Shown: piece after piece, positions 33,568 through 42,290 of the stretch
How positions within the stretch are numbered: the stretch's first letter is position 1
How the letters are laid out: each line of letters opens with the position of its first letter
Assembly: GCF_018128285.1 (NCBI RefSeq)
Contig: NZ_CP072380.1
Coordinates: 2,790,001-2,854,000 of the forward strand
DNA from: Atopobium sp. oral taxon 416
GTDB taxonomy: Bacteria > Actinomycetota > Coriobacteriia > Coriobacteriales > Atopobiaceae
Reading direction: 5' to 3'
Length of the DNA: 64,000 nt
Position numbers and translations under genes: made by a program
The notes under the pieces: generated by a model
Told to the model about the DNA's origin: nothing
Databases searched by the model: none
The model's input: only the letters and a program-made list of their open reading frames with translations

Positions 33568-34701
33568 ATGAATAGAGTACTCAAAATCGCAATGGATGTC
33601 CATAGTTCGAATTACACTTTGTGTGCAATGGAGCCTGTGGTTGGGGCAGAGGACAGGGTCTTCGCCAACATCCAGGTACCCCCTGATTATAAAAACGTTC
33701 TCCAATTTATTGAGAACCTTAAAAAGAAACTTGGCCTTACCGATACTTATTCTGTTGAATGCGGCTACGAAGCCGGATGTCTTGGATACTCCTTATACCA
33801 TCAGCTAACGAACGCCGGTGTAAAATGCGTCATTCTTGCGCCGAGCACAATGCTAGCCCCTCAGGGCAAGCGGGTGAAGACGGATGCACGTGATGCCAAC
33901 ATGATCGCCCAGTGTCTTTGCTATGGCGGGTATCATGCGGTTCATGTTCCCACCGATAAGGATGACTCTGTAAAAGAATATCTCCGTATGAGGGATGACC
34001 ACAAACTGGCACTCAAGAAGATCAAACAGCAGATCAATGCTTTCTGCCTGCGTCATGGCTTCTTCTATGATGGCAACAAATGGACAATCAAGCACTGGAA
34101 CTGGCTGAAGACACTTGAGGTGGATGATCTGCTGCGCGAGACCCTCGACGAGTATCTGGCATCCTATAAGGAACACTCATCAAAGATCGAACGCTTCGAC
34201 AAACGGATCGAGGAACTTGCTGGCGATGATGATTACAAGGAAAGTGTCAAAAAGCTTGGCTGCGTTGTCGGTATAAAGACTCATACGGCACCTTCACTGA
34301 TTGTAGAGACCGGCGATTTCAGTCGTTTTGCCAAAGGCAATACCTACGCTGCATTCCTCGGGCTTGCGCCGGGAGAATCTTCCAGTGGAACAAAGATCCA
34401 ACGTAGCGGAATTTCAAAAGCTGGCAACAGTCATCTTCGTACGCTTCTCATTGAAGGGGCAAAAGGAATCTGCAAGGGACAGATCGGACATAAATCCAAG
34501 GAACTGCGCTGCAGGCAGGACGGAAATACAGCTGATGTCATTGCATATGCTGACAGAGCAAACACAAGACTTCGAAGCAAGTATTACCGGATGATCCGCC
34601 ATGGGAAAAAAAGAAATGTAGCGGTTGCTGCAGTTGCCAGGGAACTTGCCTGCTTTGTATGGGCAGTGATGACAGGCACTATCGCTTTCAGAGAAGCCTA
34701 A
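33568..34701 (+). CDS. IS110/IS1111-type DEDD transposase (recombinase), intact
   Basis: A 377-residue recombinase. The N-terminal RuvC-like DEDD domain shows AMDVHSSNYTL (first Asp), VECGYEAG (Glu) and KTDARDANMIA (paired Asp). The C-terminal domain shows FAKGNTYAAFLGLAPGESSSG, then SGISKAGNSHLRTLLIEGA, carrying the serine used in this family. The ATG follows AAAGGAGATCACTA. No frame disruption is seen. IS110 recombinases act together with an element-encoded bridge RNA that pairs with target and donor DNA. Confidence 0.93.
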   Translation: MNRVLKIAMDVHSSNYTLCAMEPVVGAEDRVFANIQVPPDYKNVLQFIENLKKKLGLTDTYSVECGYEAGCLGYSLYHQLTNAGVKCVILAPSTMLAPQGKRVKTDARDANMIAQCLCYGGYHAVHVPTDKDDSVKEYLRMRDDHKLALKKIKQQINAFCLRHGFFYDGNKWTIKHWNWLKTLEVDDLLRETLDEYLASYKEHSSKIERFDKRIEELAGDDDYKESVKKLGCVVGIKTHTAPSLIVETGDFSRFAKGNTYAAFLGLAPGESSSGTKIQRSGISKAGNSHLRTLLIEGAKGICKGQIGHKSKELRCRQDGNTADVIAYADRANTRLRSKYYRMIRHGKKRNVAVAAVARELACFVWAVMTGTIAFREA

Positions 34702-35133
34702 AAGAAGGCAGCATGAGTAACATCTGGTCCATTTGTCTGTCAAGGGTGCTACGCACCGCTTACGCGGCAAGTCCTGTGACAGCCATCTGTCCATGATGTC
34801 TATGGGCAGCCAAGGCATAAATCCACAGGAATCTGCGGATTTATGCAGTAATAGACAAAGTAAATACCTGACAGCATCTGGAGGAAGCTGTGATCACTGT
34901 AAGGTTTAAGCCATCCGCGTCCATCCTATGTTGGCACTGGAAACAGTAATCCACGCTTTTAGATCGCAGGGCTCACGGCAAAACCATTAGCCTGTTGGTA
35001 GCCAATCCACGTATAACAGAGTGGCCACATGCCGGGAACTGTTAAATCAGAGCTCTTTCCAGATGCTGTCAGAGAAACACAAATGTGGCTAGCCAGGGGG
35101 GAGGAAAATTTCCTGAAATTGCCTCTTGACAAC
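34702..35133 (+). ncRNA. Candidate bridge RNA region of the IS1111-like element
   Basis: 432 bp between the transposase stop and the right inverted repeat with no credible ORF. It contains a hairpin made by GCATAAATCC (34815-34824) and GGATTTATGC (34837-34846), with three further pairs after one mismatch, and other short stems around 34770 and 35000. Established work places the bridge RNA downstream of the recombinase gene in IS1111-type elements. That this region is transcribed is inferred only. Confidence 0.45.
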
Positions 35134-35627
35134 GGTCACTTCATAACAGGATGTAGCCTGCTTTAGGTCATGTTTGCTCTCTTAAGACGAGAGAACCTAA
35201 AGATGCTATCCTGGATTGTCGGTCCTAGTGGCGCTTCTGTGCACGCAGACCTCATGCAAAAGCAGGAGCCAGATGCAACGACACTTGCGAGGATGCGCCA
35301 TAGCCTTAAAGCGAGAGGAGTTCGGCAAGGCTATGCTTCACGACCTGAACTTAGAGCTCGAGAAGGCAGGGACCACGGCGCGGGGCGGCTCCATGGTGGA
35401 CGCGACCTTCACCTGGGCCTTAAAGCTCCACAAAGAACAAGGACCATGCGCGCGACCCTTAAAGCGCACCAGTCCAAGAAAGACTAACTATTAAAAGTCA
35501 ATCATGAAATTACGATTTTTCGAATGAAACGCGGAGACGTGTTTTAGATAGATCAGTACCTTGAAAACTGCATGACGAACAGAGTCTCGGGAATAGGGCT
35601 CTAAGAAAAGGCTATGGGTTGTAAGAT

Positions 35628-36800
35628 TTACGCTGCCTGGTATTCGCTATGGGTCAGCTCCATCCGGTAGATGGTTCTGACTAGCTTCTTTGCCACGTGC
35701 GACAGGGCGACATAGAAGTGCTTGTCCTCAGCACGCTTTCTGGCCAGATACAGGCCAAACCGCTCGTCCCACTTGGAGACGTATATAGCGGCGTTGAAGA
35801 GGGCGAAGCGGAGGTATTTGGAGCCTCGTTTCTCCATATGGGCATAGGTGGATGTCAACTGCCCGGACTGGTAGGTAGATGGCGACATGCCTGCATAGGC
35901 AAGGATCTGGTCCGCATTGTCAAAGCGGTTGAAATCGCCAATCTCGGCCAGGATCATGGCTCCCATCCGGTAGTTGATGCCGGGAATTGTCATGATCGGA
36001 GAGCTACTCTTGTCCATAATCTTTCGAATGGAAGCTTCTACTTTTTCGATGTCGGCAGTCAGGGCATCGATCTGGCGGATCGTCTGCTTGAGTTCTATGG
36101 ATCTTACAGACATCTCTGATCCGACAGAGGATCTGGCCGCATTCCGGATCTCGATCGCCTTCTCTCGGCCATACCGGCCACGGGAGGCATCACAGAGCAG
36201 GGACTTCAGATGTGTGAGGTTGGCATTGGCAACACATGACGCACCGGGCATTTCTTCAAGCAGGCGCTAGACGGTGTTCATGTGAAGCGTTGGGACGAGG
36301 CCTTCCAGTTTGGGGAATACGATGTTCACCAGCCTGGTGATGGATGTCTTCAGCGTCGCTCTCCTCTGGATGAGATCAAAGCGGTATCTGGTCAATGACT
36401 TCAGCTCTTCGCTGGGGTAAGATGTATCCGTGTAGGGCCTGAGGGTCTTATCAGTCACAAGCATTTCGGCAATGGCGCGGGCATCGACTTTATCCGTTTT
36501 CGTCTTTCTAAGGCGCTGACCTTTTCTGTAAAGATTTGTGTGAAGTGGATTGATTACAAAGGTGCGGTAGCCTCGATCAAGAAGCGAGCCCAAGATGTTG
36601 TAGGAATAGTGGCCGGTAGCCTCGAGCCCTACTTTTATCTGGGACAGGTCTTTTGAGGCCGTCTCGATTCTTCTGAACAGCTCATCATAGCCTTCGCGAT
36701 TGTTCCGGATGGTAAAGACCGGGAACAGTTCTTCAGCGTCCGGACCAAGAATGCAGCAGTCGTGCTTGTCCTTGGCGACATCGATTCCAACGTAGATCAT
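35628..36800 (-). pseudogene. IS110-family transposase with one in-frame amber codon
   Basis: Starts MIYVGIDVAKDKHDCC at the ATG 36800 (GAAGGAAG upstream). It has GLEATGHYS and KTDKVDARAIAEML of the DEDD catalytic domain, then TAG at 36269-36267 after MNTV. The same frame continues without any other break through RLLEEMPGAS, IMTIPGINYRMGAMILAEIGDF, FDNADQILAYAGMSPS and KRGSKYLRFALFNAA to the stop at 35628. One point change separates it from an intact gene, so it was inactivated recently or is read through. Confidence 0.85.
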
Positions 36801-37050
36801 CTTTAAGACTTCCTTCAAAGAAGCGGCTGATTGTTCTGATGCTGTCGTCAGACCACAGGGCTTTCTGCCAATCGTATCCTCGTTCTACATAAACCGTCAT
36901 GCGGTATCTAACTGATCAACAATGCAGCAAAGAGGCTGTGGCTGGAGCCCCTCTAAAACCGTCGAGCGGTAGGGGAGCAAGACCACTCCACAGCATCTGA
37001 TGACAATGTAGCCGTTTACCAGGAACAGGTAAAGGAAAGCTACCACTTAA
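36801..37050 (-). ncRNA. Candidate bridge RNA region of IS110 element 2
   Basis: About 250 bp of noncoding sequence between the left element end and the transposase start. It is rich in short inverted repeats, such as the complementary stretches around the CTGTGGAG and CTCCAG-CCACAG parts near 36935-36990. In IS110-subgroup elements the bridge RNA is encoded in this upstream position. Assignment is by family layout, not by a structure I could compute. Confidence 0.35.
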
Positions 37051-37721
37051 TAATACGAGGGGGAGCCTGGCGTATCGGATACAAGGCGCATATCGGCGTG
37101 GACGTCGAAGGTGGCCTTGTGCATGGTGTGGAGACGAGCGCCTAGAATGTATCTGACATATCCTGTGGCACACGTACTCGTAAGGGAAGATGACAGGTTC
37201 TGCTGCGCAGACTTTAGGCTATAGAGGTATAGCGAAGCGCCCTTAAGGACGCATAAAGACCCACACCTCTCATCTATGCGCTAAAGTGTCGCTAAGAAAG
37301 CCTTCGACCATAAAGGGCCTTGCCTGTGCACTCTTTACCGAGAAGGGCATCGAGTCCAGGAAGGCATCCGGCCGCTCAAAGGTAGAGCATCCCTTCCTTA
37401 TCGTGAAGCGGCGCTTCGACCCCTTAAGGAAGCGCTACAGAAGGATAGAGAAGATCTCCTGCACACTCAAGTCTTTCTCGCCCGTACAAACCTTACCCAT
37501 GTGCATCTTTTGCCGGCAGGCTGCACCTCCCGGCTCCCGGAGTCGCTTGATCTGTCTTGGAGCCTTATTGCGGTGCATGCGGCAGGACAAATGTAAGGAT
37601 AGCGACTTCTGCACGTGCTGGATGGGCAACCTTTTCTGCCTTTCCCGCATGCCGGCCGCGAAAAAGTTGTGTGGTCGGTCCCCTTTAACACGTTATGGGG
37701 CATTAATCATCGTTTCCCTAG

Positions 37722-38007
37722 ATGGACTGCCGCTCGCCGCCAGCATTCAACGGCCCGGTACTGTCGACTAGTGGCGGGCTCCATGGTGGGAGGCGCGCGT
37801 CATGCCACCGTTGCGCCCACACGCTTGGAGCGTTACGGAGAGGTTTCCGGACGCGCCGCCACGCGTGATGCCACCATACGCGGCGCCCCTTGCCCCTATG
37901 CACAATGCTATCTTACCCCATATGGAGCGAGGCGGCATTACCCGGCCGAGGGCCAAGCCTCAGGGGTGGGTCATCAAAAGCTGCGCGTCCAGAGCCACGC
38001 GCCGTGT
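37722..38007. other. 286-bp gap after IS5 copy B; no recognisable gene
   Basis: Lies between the right CTAG duplication and the srlB stop. It includes GC-rich near-repeats (GCGTCATGCCACCGT and GCGTGATGCCACCAT). Open frames here are short and have no recognisable motif. The start may continue the ORF of fragment 1 (31856-32006) across the IS5 insertion. No terminator for the sorbitol operon is evident. Confidence 0.4.
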
Positions 38008-38376
38008 CTATTTGTACTTGATAATTTGGATGACGCTTCCTACCTGCAGGGCGGGAACCTTGCTCTTTTCGACGTAGATGGTCCCGGCCATGCTGGCGGC
38101 CGTCTCGCCCGTGAAGCTGATTGTACAGTGCCCCAGCCCCTTGAGGGTGACGGGCACCTCGGCACCCACCGACGTGATCTTGAAGAAACCGTCATCTACC
38201 CTCAGGATGTCACCAGCTGCAATGTCACCGTCAATGGGATTGACGTTTACCAGGTAGCAGTAGTCCTTGAGCTCTGCCGGTGCGCTAGCACCAAAGATGA
38301 TGAGCATGTTGGCGACACGGAAGTCCTGGACGTGCTCGCCGACCGCCAACACCTTGTTCTCGTAGATGACCCTCAT
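38008..38376 (-). CDS. srlB: PTS sorbitol/glucitol-specific IIA component
   Basis: A 122-residue cytoplasmic phosphocarrier that takes phosphate from HPr and passes it to the IIB domain of SrlE. The family pattern is seen as MLIIFGASAPAELKDYCYLV, GDILRVDDGFFKITSVGAEV and GLGHCTISFTG. It ends with VGSVIQIIK. The start at 38376 was taken because GAGGGGA lies at better distance than for the ATG two codons upstream. It is the last gene of the gut operon, 42 bp or so after srlE. Confidence 0.9.
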   Translation of the reverse strand: MRVIYENKVLAVGEHVQDFRVANMLIIFGASAPAELKDYCYLVNVNPIDGDIAAGDILRVDDGFFKITSVGAEVPVTLKGLGHCTISFTGETAASMAGTIYVEKSKVPALQVGSVIQIIKYK

Positions 38377-38423
38377 GAGCATTCCCCTCTATTCACGTTT
38401 CCGCTCGCATGTGAGACTATGAC

Positions 38424-39479
38424 TTAGCTGTACAGGCTGATTGATGCCAGGAAGGCGATGCCTACACGAATCCACCCCGTTAAGAAGCGAGAGTACATAA
38501 CTGACAGGACGCCAACCTCGATAGTCTCGGTTTCCGCCTCAGCCAGCCCCAGGCCGACAGGGATGAAGTCGCAGGCGCACTGGTTATTGATGGCAAACAG
38601 GGCCGGCAGCGACATCTGTGGGGCAATGGCGCCCTTACCAATCTCGGTACCGATAAGCGTGCCAATGATTTGGGCAATGACCGCGCCAGGGCCGAGTAGG
38701 GCGGACAGACCGGGAATGGACACGATGATGCCGAGCACCATGAGACCAACGGGGTTGCCCGCGAGTGGCGTCAGGACGTTGGCGATGAGGTCGCCGAGGC
38801 CCGTGCCGTTGATGATGCCCATGAGCATGGCGACGAATGCCATGAAGGGTAGTAGCGTAGTGATGCAGGTCTGGATGGCGTCGCGGCCGGCCTGGTAGAG
38901 CGTGTTGATGAACTTGCCGACACCCATACCAATGGCAGATAGCCAGCCGTTCTCCTTCTGCGGCGTGTTGGCCATGTAGTCTTTGTCGGCCTGCGCCTTC
39001 TTGACCTGGTCGGTCGCGGAGGCTATCTTGGCCGTGGGCTCTGGGGCAGCCACCTCAGAAGAACCGGACACGGAATTGGATGTCGAATGTCCAGCCTCAA
39101 CCTCGCTGGCCAGCGAGACGCAGCTTGAAGTCACAGCCGAGACATAGATGTCCTTACGGATGTACTGCGCCAGCGGGCCAGACTTCCCCGTCGGCATCAC
39201 GTTGATGGTGGGGATACTCTTCTGCGGATAGATGCCGCAGCGCAGGGTCCCACCACAGTCAATGATGACACAGGCAATCTGCTCCTCGGGGCACGAGGTC
39301 TTGAAGCCGTTGACGGCCTCCATGCCCGAGAGGCTGAGGATCGTCTGAAGGCACTCGGGCTCCGCCCCACCACCGACGATGTACATGACCTTGTTGCGCT
39401 CGGGCGTGGGCTTGATGACCAGGGGACCGCCCCAACCGCCGCTGCCGGCAACAACCTTGATAGCATGAAGCTCTGCCAT
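38424..39479 (-). CDS. srlE: PTS sorbitol/glucitol-specific IIBC component
   Basis: A 351-residue membrane protein. The N-terminal IIB domain begins AIKVVAGSGGWGGPLVIKPT and contains VIIDCGGTLRCGIYPQK, holding the phospho-cysteine region. A linker rich in Ser/Ala/Glu follows. The C-terminal IIC part has the membrane stretches ITTLLPFMAFVAMLMGIINGTG and NPVGLMVLGIIVSIPGLSALLG. With SrlA it forms the sorbitol channel and transfers phosphate to sorbitol on entry. AAAGGA precedes the ATG; the gene starts 20 bp after srlA. Confidence 0.92.
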   Translation of the reverse strand: MAELHAIKVVAGSGGWGGPLVIKPTPERNKVMYIVGGGAEPECLQTILSLSGMEAVNGFKTSCPEEQIACVIIDCGGTLRCGIYPQKSIPTINVMPTGKSGPLAQYIRKDIYVSAVTSSCVSLASEVEAGHSTSNSVSGSSEVAAPEPTAKIASATDQVKKAQADKDYMANTPQKENGWLSAIGMGVGKFINTLYQAGRDAIQTCITTLLPFMAFVAMLMGIINGTGLGDLIANVLTPLAGNPVGLMVLGIIVSIPGLSALLGPGAVIAQIIGTLIGTEIGKGAIAPQMSLPALFAINNQCACDFIPVGLGLAEAETETIEVGVLSVMYSRFLTGWIRVGIAFLASISLYS

Positions 39480-39499
39480 GATAGCTGTCCTTTCTGGCT

Positions 39500-40099
39500 C
39501 TATGCTGCCTCGACACCATCACCGATGGTGTCAGTATGAACGTTGTGTTCGTCAAAGGTCCGCGCCAGACGCACGTGCATCTGCTGCTCGACAATCTTCG
39601 TCGTGAACTCGGTCGACCAACCGGAGATGAAGTTGGCGACGAAACCCACGAGCATGTAGCGCACGGCAAGCTGCGAGGTGTCAAGGCCCAGTGCGGTGAT
39701 GCCCGAGGCGATACCCAGATAAATGAAAATCTCCTGGGGGTTGATGTGGGCAAAGATGCCGCTGTTGGTATGACAGTGGTACGAGGCGGCAGCATAGTAG
39801 GCCGGCTTGTAGAACTCCGGGAGGAACTTGCCCATGGAGAGCGCCATAGGGTTGCAAAGCATGATCGCCGAGATGAAGGGCAGCACGAAGTAGCGCGTGA
39901 CAGGGTTGCCTCCCGCATGGACCGCAAACTTGTTGACGCGCTCCTTCCCGATAAACGCCACGAGGGAGTTCATGAAGACCAGCAGCACCACGATGAGGGG
40001 AATGATGCTGGTCACCCACGACGTGAACTGATTGCCGCCAAGCTGGAACAGGTTGATGAACCATGAGCCGGCGGCAGAGATTCCAGATACTACATCCAT
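39500..40099 (-). CDS. srlA: PTS sorbitol/glucitol-specific IIC component
   Basis: A 199-residue membrane permease half. Family stretches include WFINLFQLGGNQFTSWVTSI, IPLIVVLLVFMNSLVAFIG, FVLPFISAIMLCNPMALSMGK and LGLDTSQLAVRYMLVGFVAN. It is split from the IIBC chain as in E. coli srlA/srlE. The ATG follows GAAAGGAGACGC. It lies between gutM and srlE in the operon. Confidence 0.92.
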   Translation of the reverse strand: MDVVSGISAAGSWFINLFQLGGNQFTSWVTSIIPLIVVLLVFMNSLVAFIGKERVNKFAVHAGGNPVTRYFVLPFISAIMLCNPMALSMGKFLPEFYKPAYYAAASYHCHTNSGIFAHINPQEIFIYLGIASGITALGLDTSQLAVRYMLVGFVANFISGWSTEFTTKIVEQQMHVRLARTFDEHNVHTDTIGDGVEAA

Positions 40100-40158
40100 A
40101 ATGCGTCTCCTTTCAAAACATGCTTATGGACTTGATTGACAAACGTGCAGGGCAGCCC

Positions 40159-40632
40159 CTATTGCATGCTCTTTGTCTTGCTGTGCCCTAGACCGTACGG
40201 CACCAGCGCTTGAAGGGCCGCGCCCGCACGCCTGAGGGGTGAGAGGGTCTCAGGCAGTGGCTCGCCATTCGTGTAGATCTGATACGTATGAGCCGCGTCT
40301 TCCAGGGCCCTGCAGAGGTTGCGATGCCCCCTCTTGGGACCATCCTCCCGCGTGAGGCTTGTGACCAGCCGTCCCTCAAAGCCGGGAAGCGGCTTGACGC
40401 GCGCAAACGATGTCACGCCCTCCAAACACTTCCCCTCTTGGATGCACCCGCCGTCATCCACTAAAAACATGACGATGGCGCCTGCGTTGAAGCCCCCACT
40501 CTTGCGTCCACAGACGACCTTGCCCCGCTTCCTCATGTCCGAGAATGCACGCGCGAAGTTCAGCATCTGGCGATAGGTGAGCAGAAGCTGCGCGGCAACG
40601 GCCAGGACTACAATTAGAGCGATTCCAACCAT
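40159..40632 (-). CDS. gutM: Glucitol operon activator GutM-like protein
   Basis: A 157-residue protein with a single N-terminal membrane-anchoring helix (GIALIVVLAVAAQLLLTY), then QMLNFARAFSDMRKRGKVVCGRK and AGAIVMFLVDDGGCIQEG, the conserved GutM core. GutM proteins activate glucitol operons, in lactobacilli together with GutR. The ATG at 40632 was chosen because ATAGGAG is at ideal distance. A GTG six codons earlier is the alternative. The decayed IS110 remnant lies just upstream, between it and gutR. Confidence 0.85.
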   Translation of the reverse strand: MVGIALIVVLAVAAQLLLTYRQMLNFARAFSDMRKRGKVVCGRKSGGFNAGAIVMFLVDDGGCIQEGKCLEGVTSFARVKPLPGFEGRLVTSLTREDGPKRGHRNLCRALEDAAHTYQIYTNGEPLPETLSPLRRAGAALQALVPYGLGHSKTKSMQ

Positions 40633-40650
40633 ACTTGCTCCTATATTCAC

Positions 40651-42115
40651 TGCGTTGCATTTATTGGCCTCATATCGGATGCTTTTAGATGCAATAGAGA
40701 ATCTCCGGTGGCAGGAATGTCTTCATACTGCCTGAAGAGCTATGCGGCTCGTAAAGGAGATTGGTATCCTGTCCCATCTGGAGTAGATCGCAGATAAGCT
40801 GGGCGAAGGCAAGCTTTTGGCTTGGGCTTCGCATCTCTTTTAGAAGCGTGCAGATCTAAATGGCTATAGCGGGGAGTCCGCCAGACTGGCTTTGTAAGGA
40901 GATACACCTATGCTCTTTGCAGGTGTGGATATCGCAAAGGTAGACCACCGAATCGGAACCATCGACAACAAAGGGAAAGATAGGTGCCTAATCTCTTTCA
41001 GAAGTACCAGCGAAGGTTTGGATAGGTGCTCCTCGTGGGCTAGAAAGTCTGGCAGAACCAGAATTGGATGGCCTGCCACTCGTATCTTGTGGAAAAGGGA
41101 TAGGCAGTGTGTGTCCTTGATCCTGTGCATGTAGAAGCTCTACGCAAACTCAAGGGCTTCGCAGGGTCAAAAATGATACAGCCGACAGCTCTCTCATCGC
41201 AAAGACCCTGCCGTGTAGGTGAGGTAAAGCCAACGAAGCTTGCAGATGATACTCTATAGGCTCTGCGATTCTTAATGCGTTTTTGTCAGTCCCTAAAAGA
41301 GGTGTAGGCTATCTGCCTTTTGGATTCTCATTTCCCGAAGTGCGAGCCGCTTTTCACTAACATCTTCAGCGTCCCTTCCTTGGCACCTATTGCAGATGAC
41401 TCGCTGCCCGAAAAGATCTTCCACATACATACTGGCACTTTAGGCAAATCACACGGGGCGCCTTGGTGAGGCTAAAGCAATAACAGCGAGGCAACCAAAA
41501 ACTCCTGTGAGACACACCTTGGGAAGAAGGCTGTGGGTTTTAAGATCAAGCACTGTATCTTTGAGATCGAATATTTGGAAGGCGACATCAAAGACACCGA
41601 CAAAGCAATGATAGAAGAGCTGCTATGTAAGGTGGAGCCCTCATCATCACTATCCTTGGAGTCTTGTCACAGGTAGGGTTCACACAGCTACAAAGACAGG
41701 TGATGTGTCTCGGCCTAAGGGCAGCTCTCAGATCGTAAACTACGCCGGGCTGACCCACAGAGCGAATCGATCCGGCAAGCTTGAGGCTAAAGGGTTGCCT
41801 ATCACCAAAGCAGGGTCTTCCTACCTGAGACGCGCTCTGTGGCTTGCTGCAGCAGCTATATTCCTAAGCTCAAAGAGTTCTGTAGAAAGAAGCGATTACT
41901 GAGGCAAACCCTATAGGGTGGCTATAGCTGCCGTGGCAAGAAAGCTCTGTCTCATCATCTTTGCCGTGATGCGAGACAAGGTGGCCTACAACCCGAACTG
42001 TTTTGTATCAATCAAAAAACTGCATACTTTTGTTTGCTGCTGTGCTTATGTTTCACAGCTGCTTCATCTATTGCGCCTAAAAGCATTCGATATTCGACTG
42101 TCAAAGTGCAACTAA
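40651..42115 (+). pseudogene. Decayed IS110-family element 3 between gutM and gutR
   Basis: The transposase text begins at 40910 with MLFAGVDIAKVDHRIG behind AAGGAGATACACCT, then loses frame. C-terminal text is readable near 41705: SSQIVNYAGLTHRANRSGKL, then ITKAGSSYLRRALWLAAAAI, and AIAAVARKLCLIIFAVM near 41920. At least several frameshifts and stops lie between. The 250 bp before the start are noncoding and may be the old left-end bridge RNA region. Exact element ends were not found. It separates gutR from the PTS genes of the operon. Confidence 0.75.
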
Positions 42116-42290
42116 TCCAACACTTACAAAAACAATCTTTAGACATCTCTCCAAAAGATCATGGTTTTTTACTTGACTTCATATAGCTGGTCTCCTTCCT
42201 CTATCTCATGAAACATGCGGATTGAAACGTGTGCACCCTGGCGCCCGTACAAACAGCCGCAAGGACGAGCCCCGGAGGCCACACGGCCAC

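Larger units (their letters stand above)
33463..35148 (+). mobile_element. IS110-family element of IS1111 type with subterminal inverted repeats
   Basis: Interrupts IS5 copy B between GATGCTTTAG and AGGATGTAG. It has perfect 12-bp subterminal inverted repeats, TATGAAGTGACC at 33467-33478 and GGTCACTTCATA at 35134-35145, each a few bases inside the ends, as in the IS1111 subgroup. A short 5' leader of about 100 bp precedes an intact transposase, and a 3' noncoding part of more than 400 bp follows it. It could still be active. Confidence 0.8.
35483..37058 (-). mobile_element. IS110-family element 2, inserted in IS5 copy B
   Basis: About 1576 bp lying between CCAAGAAAG and GGGGGAGCCTGG of IS5 copy B, a junction that is continuous in copies A and C. 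It carries an IS110 transposase on the minus strand with a long 5' noncoding part (36801-37058) and a short 3' part (35483-35627). This is the layout of the IS110 subgroup rather than IS1111. No target duplication is visible, as expected for this family. Confidence 0.75.
32011..37717 (-). mobile_element. IS5-family element copy B, split by three nested insertions
   Basis: Ends are GGAAACGATAATTAATTCG (32011) and the complement of GGAAACGATGATTAATG (37717), flanked on both sides by CTAG (32007-32010 and 37718-37721), which fits the 4-bp YTAR duplication of the IS5 group. Removing 32207-33292, about 33463-35148 and about 35483-37058 leaves roughly 1.35 kb. That remainder is collinear, in reverse, with copy C at 62492-63837. 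Transposase text lies on the plus strand in pieces (SVHADLM, GGSMVDATFTWALKL, ESRKASGRSKVEHPFLIVKRR). The coding sequence shares copy C's amber codon and frameshifts. Confidence 0.8.
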
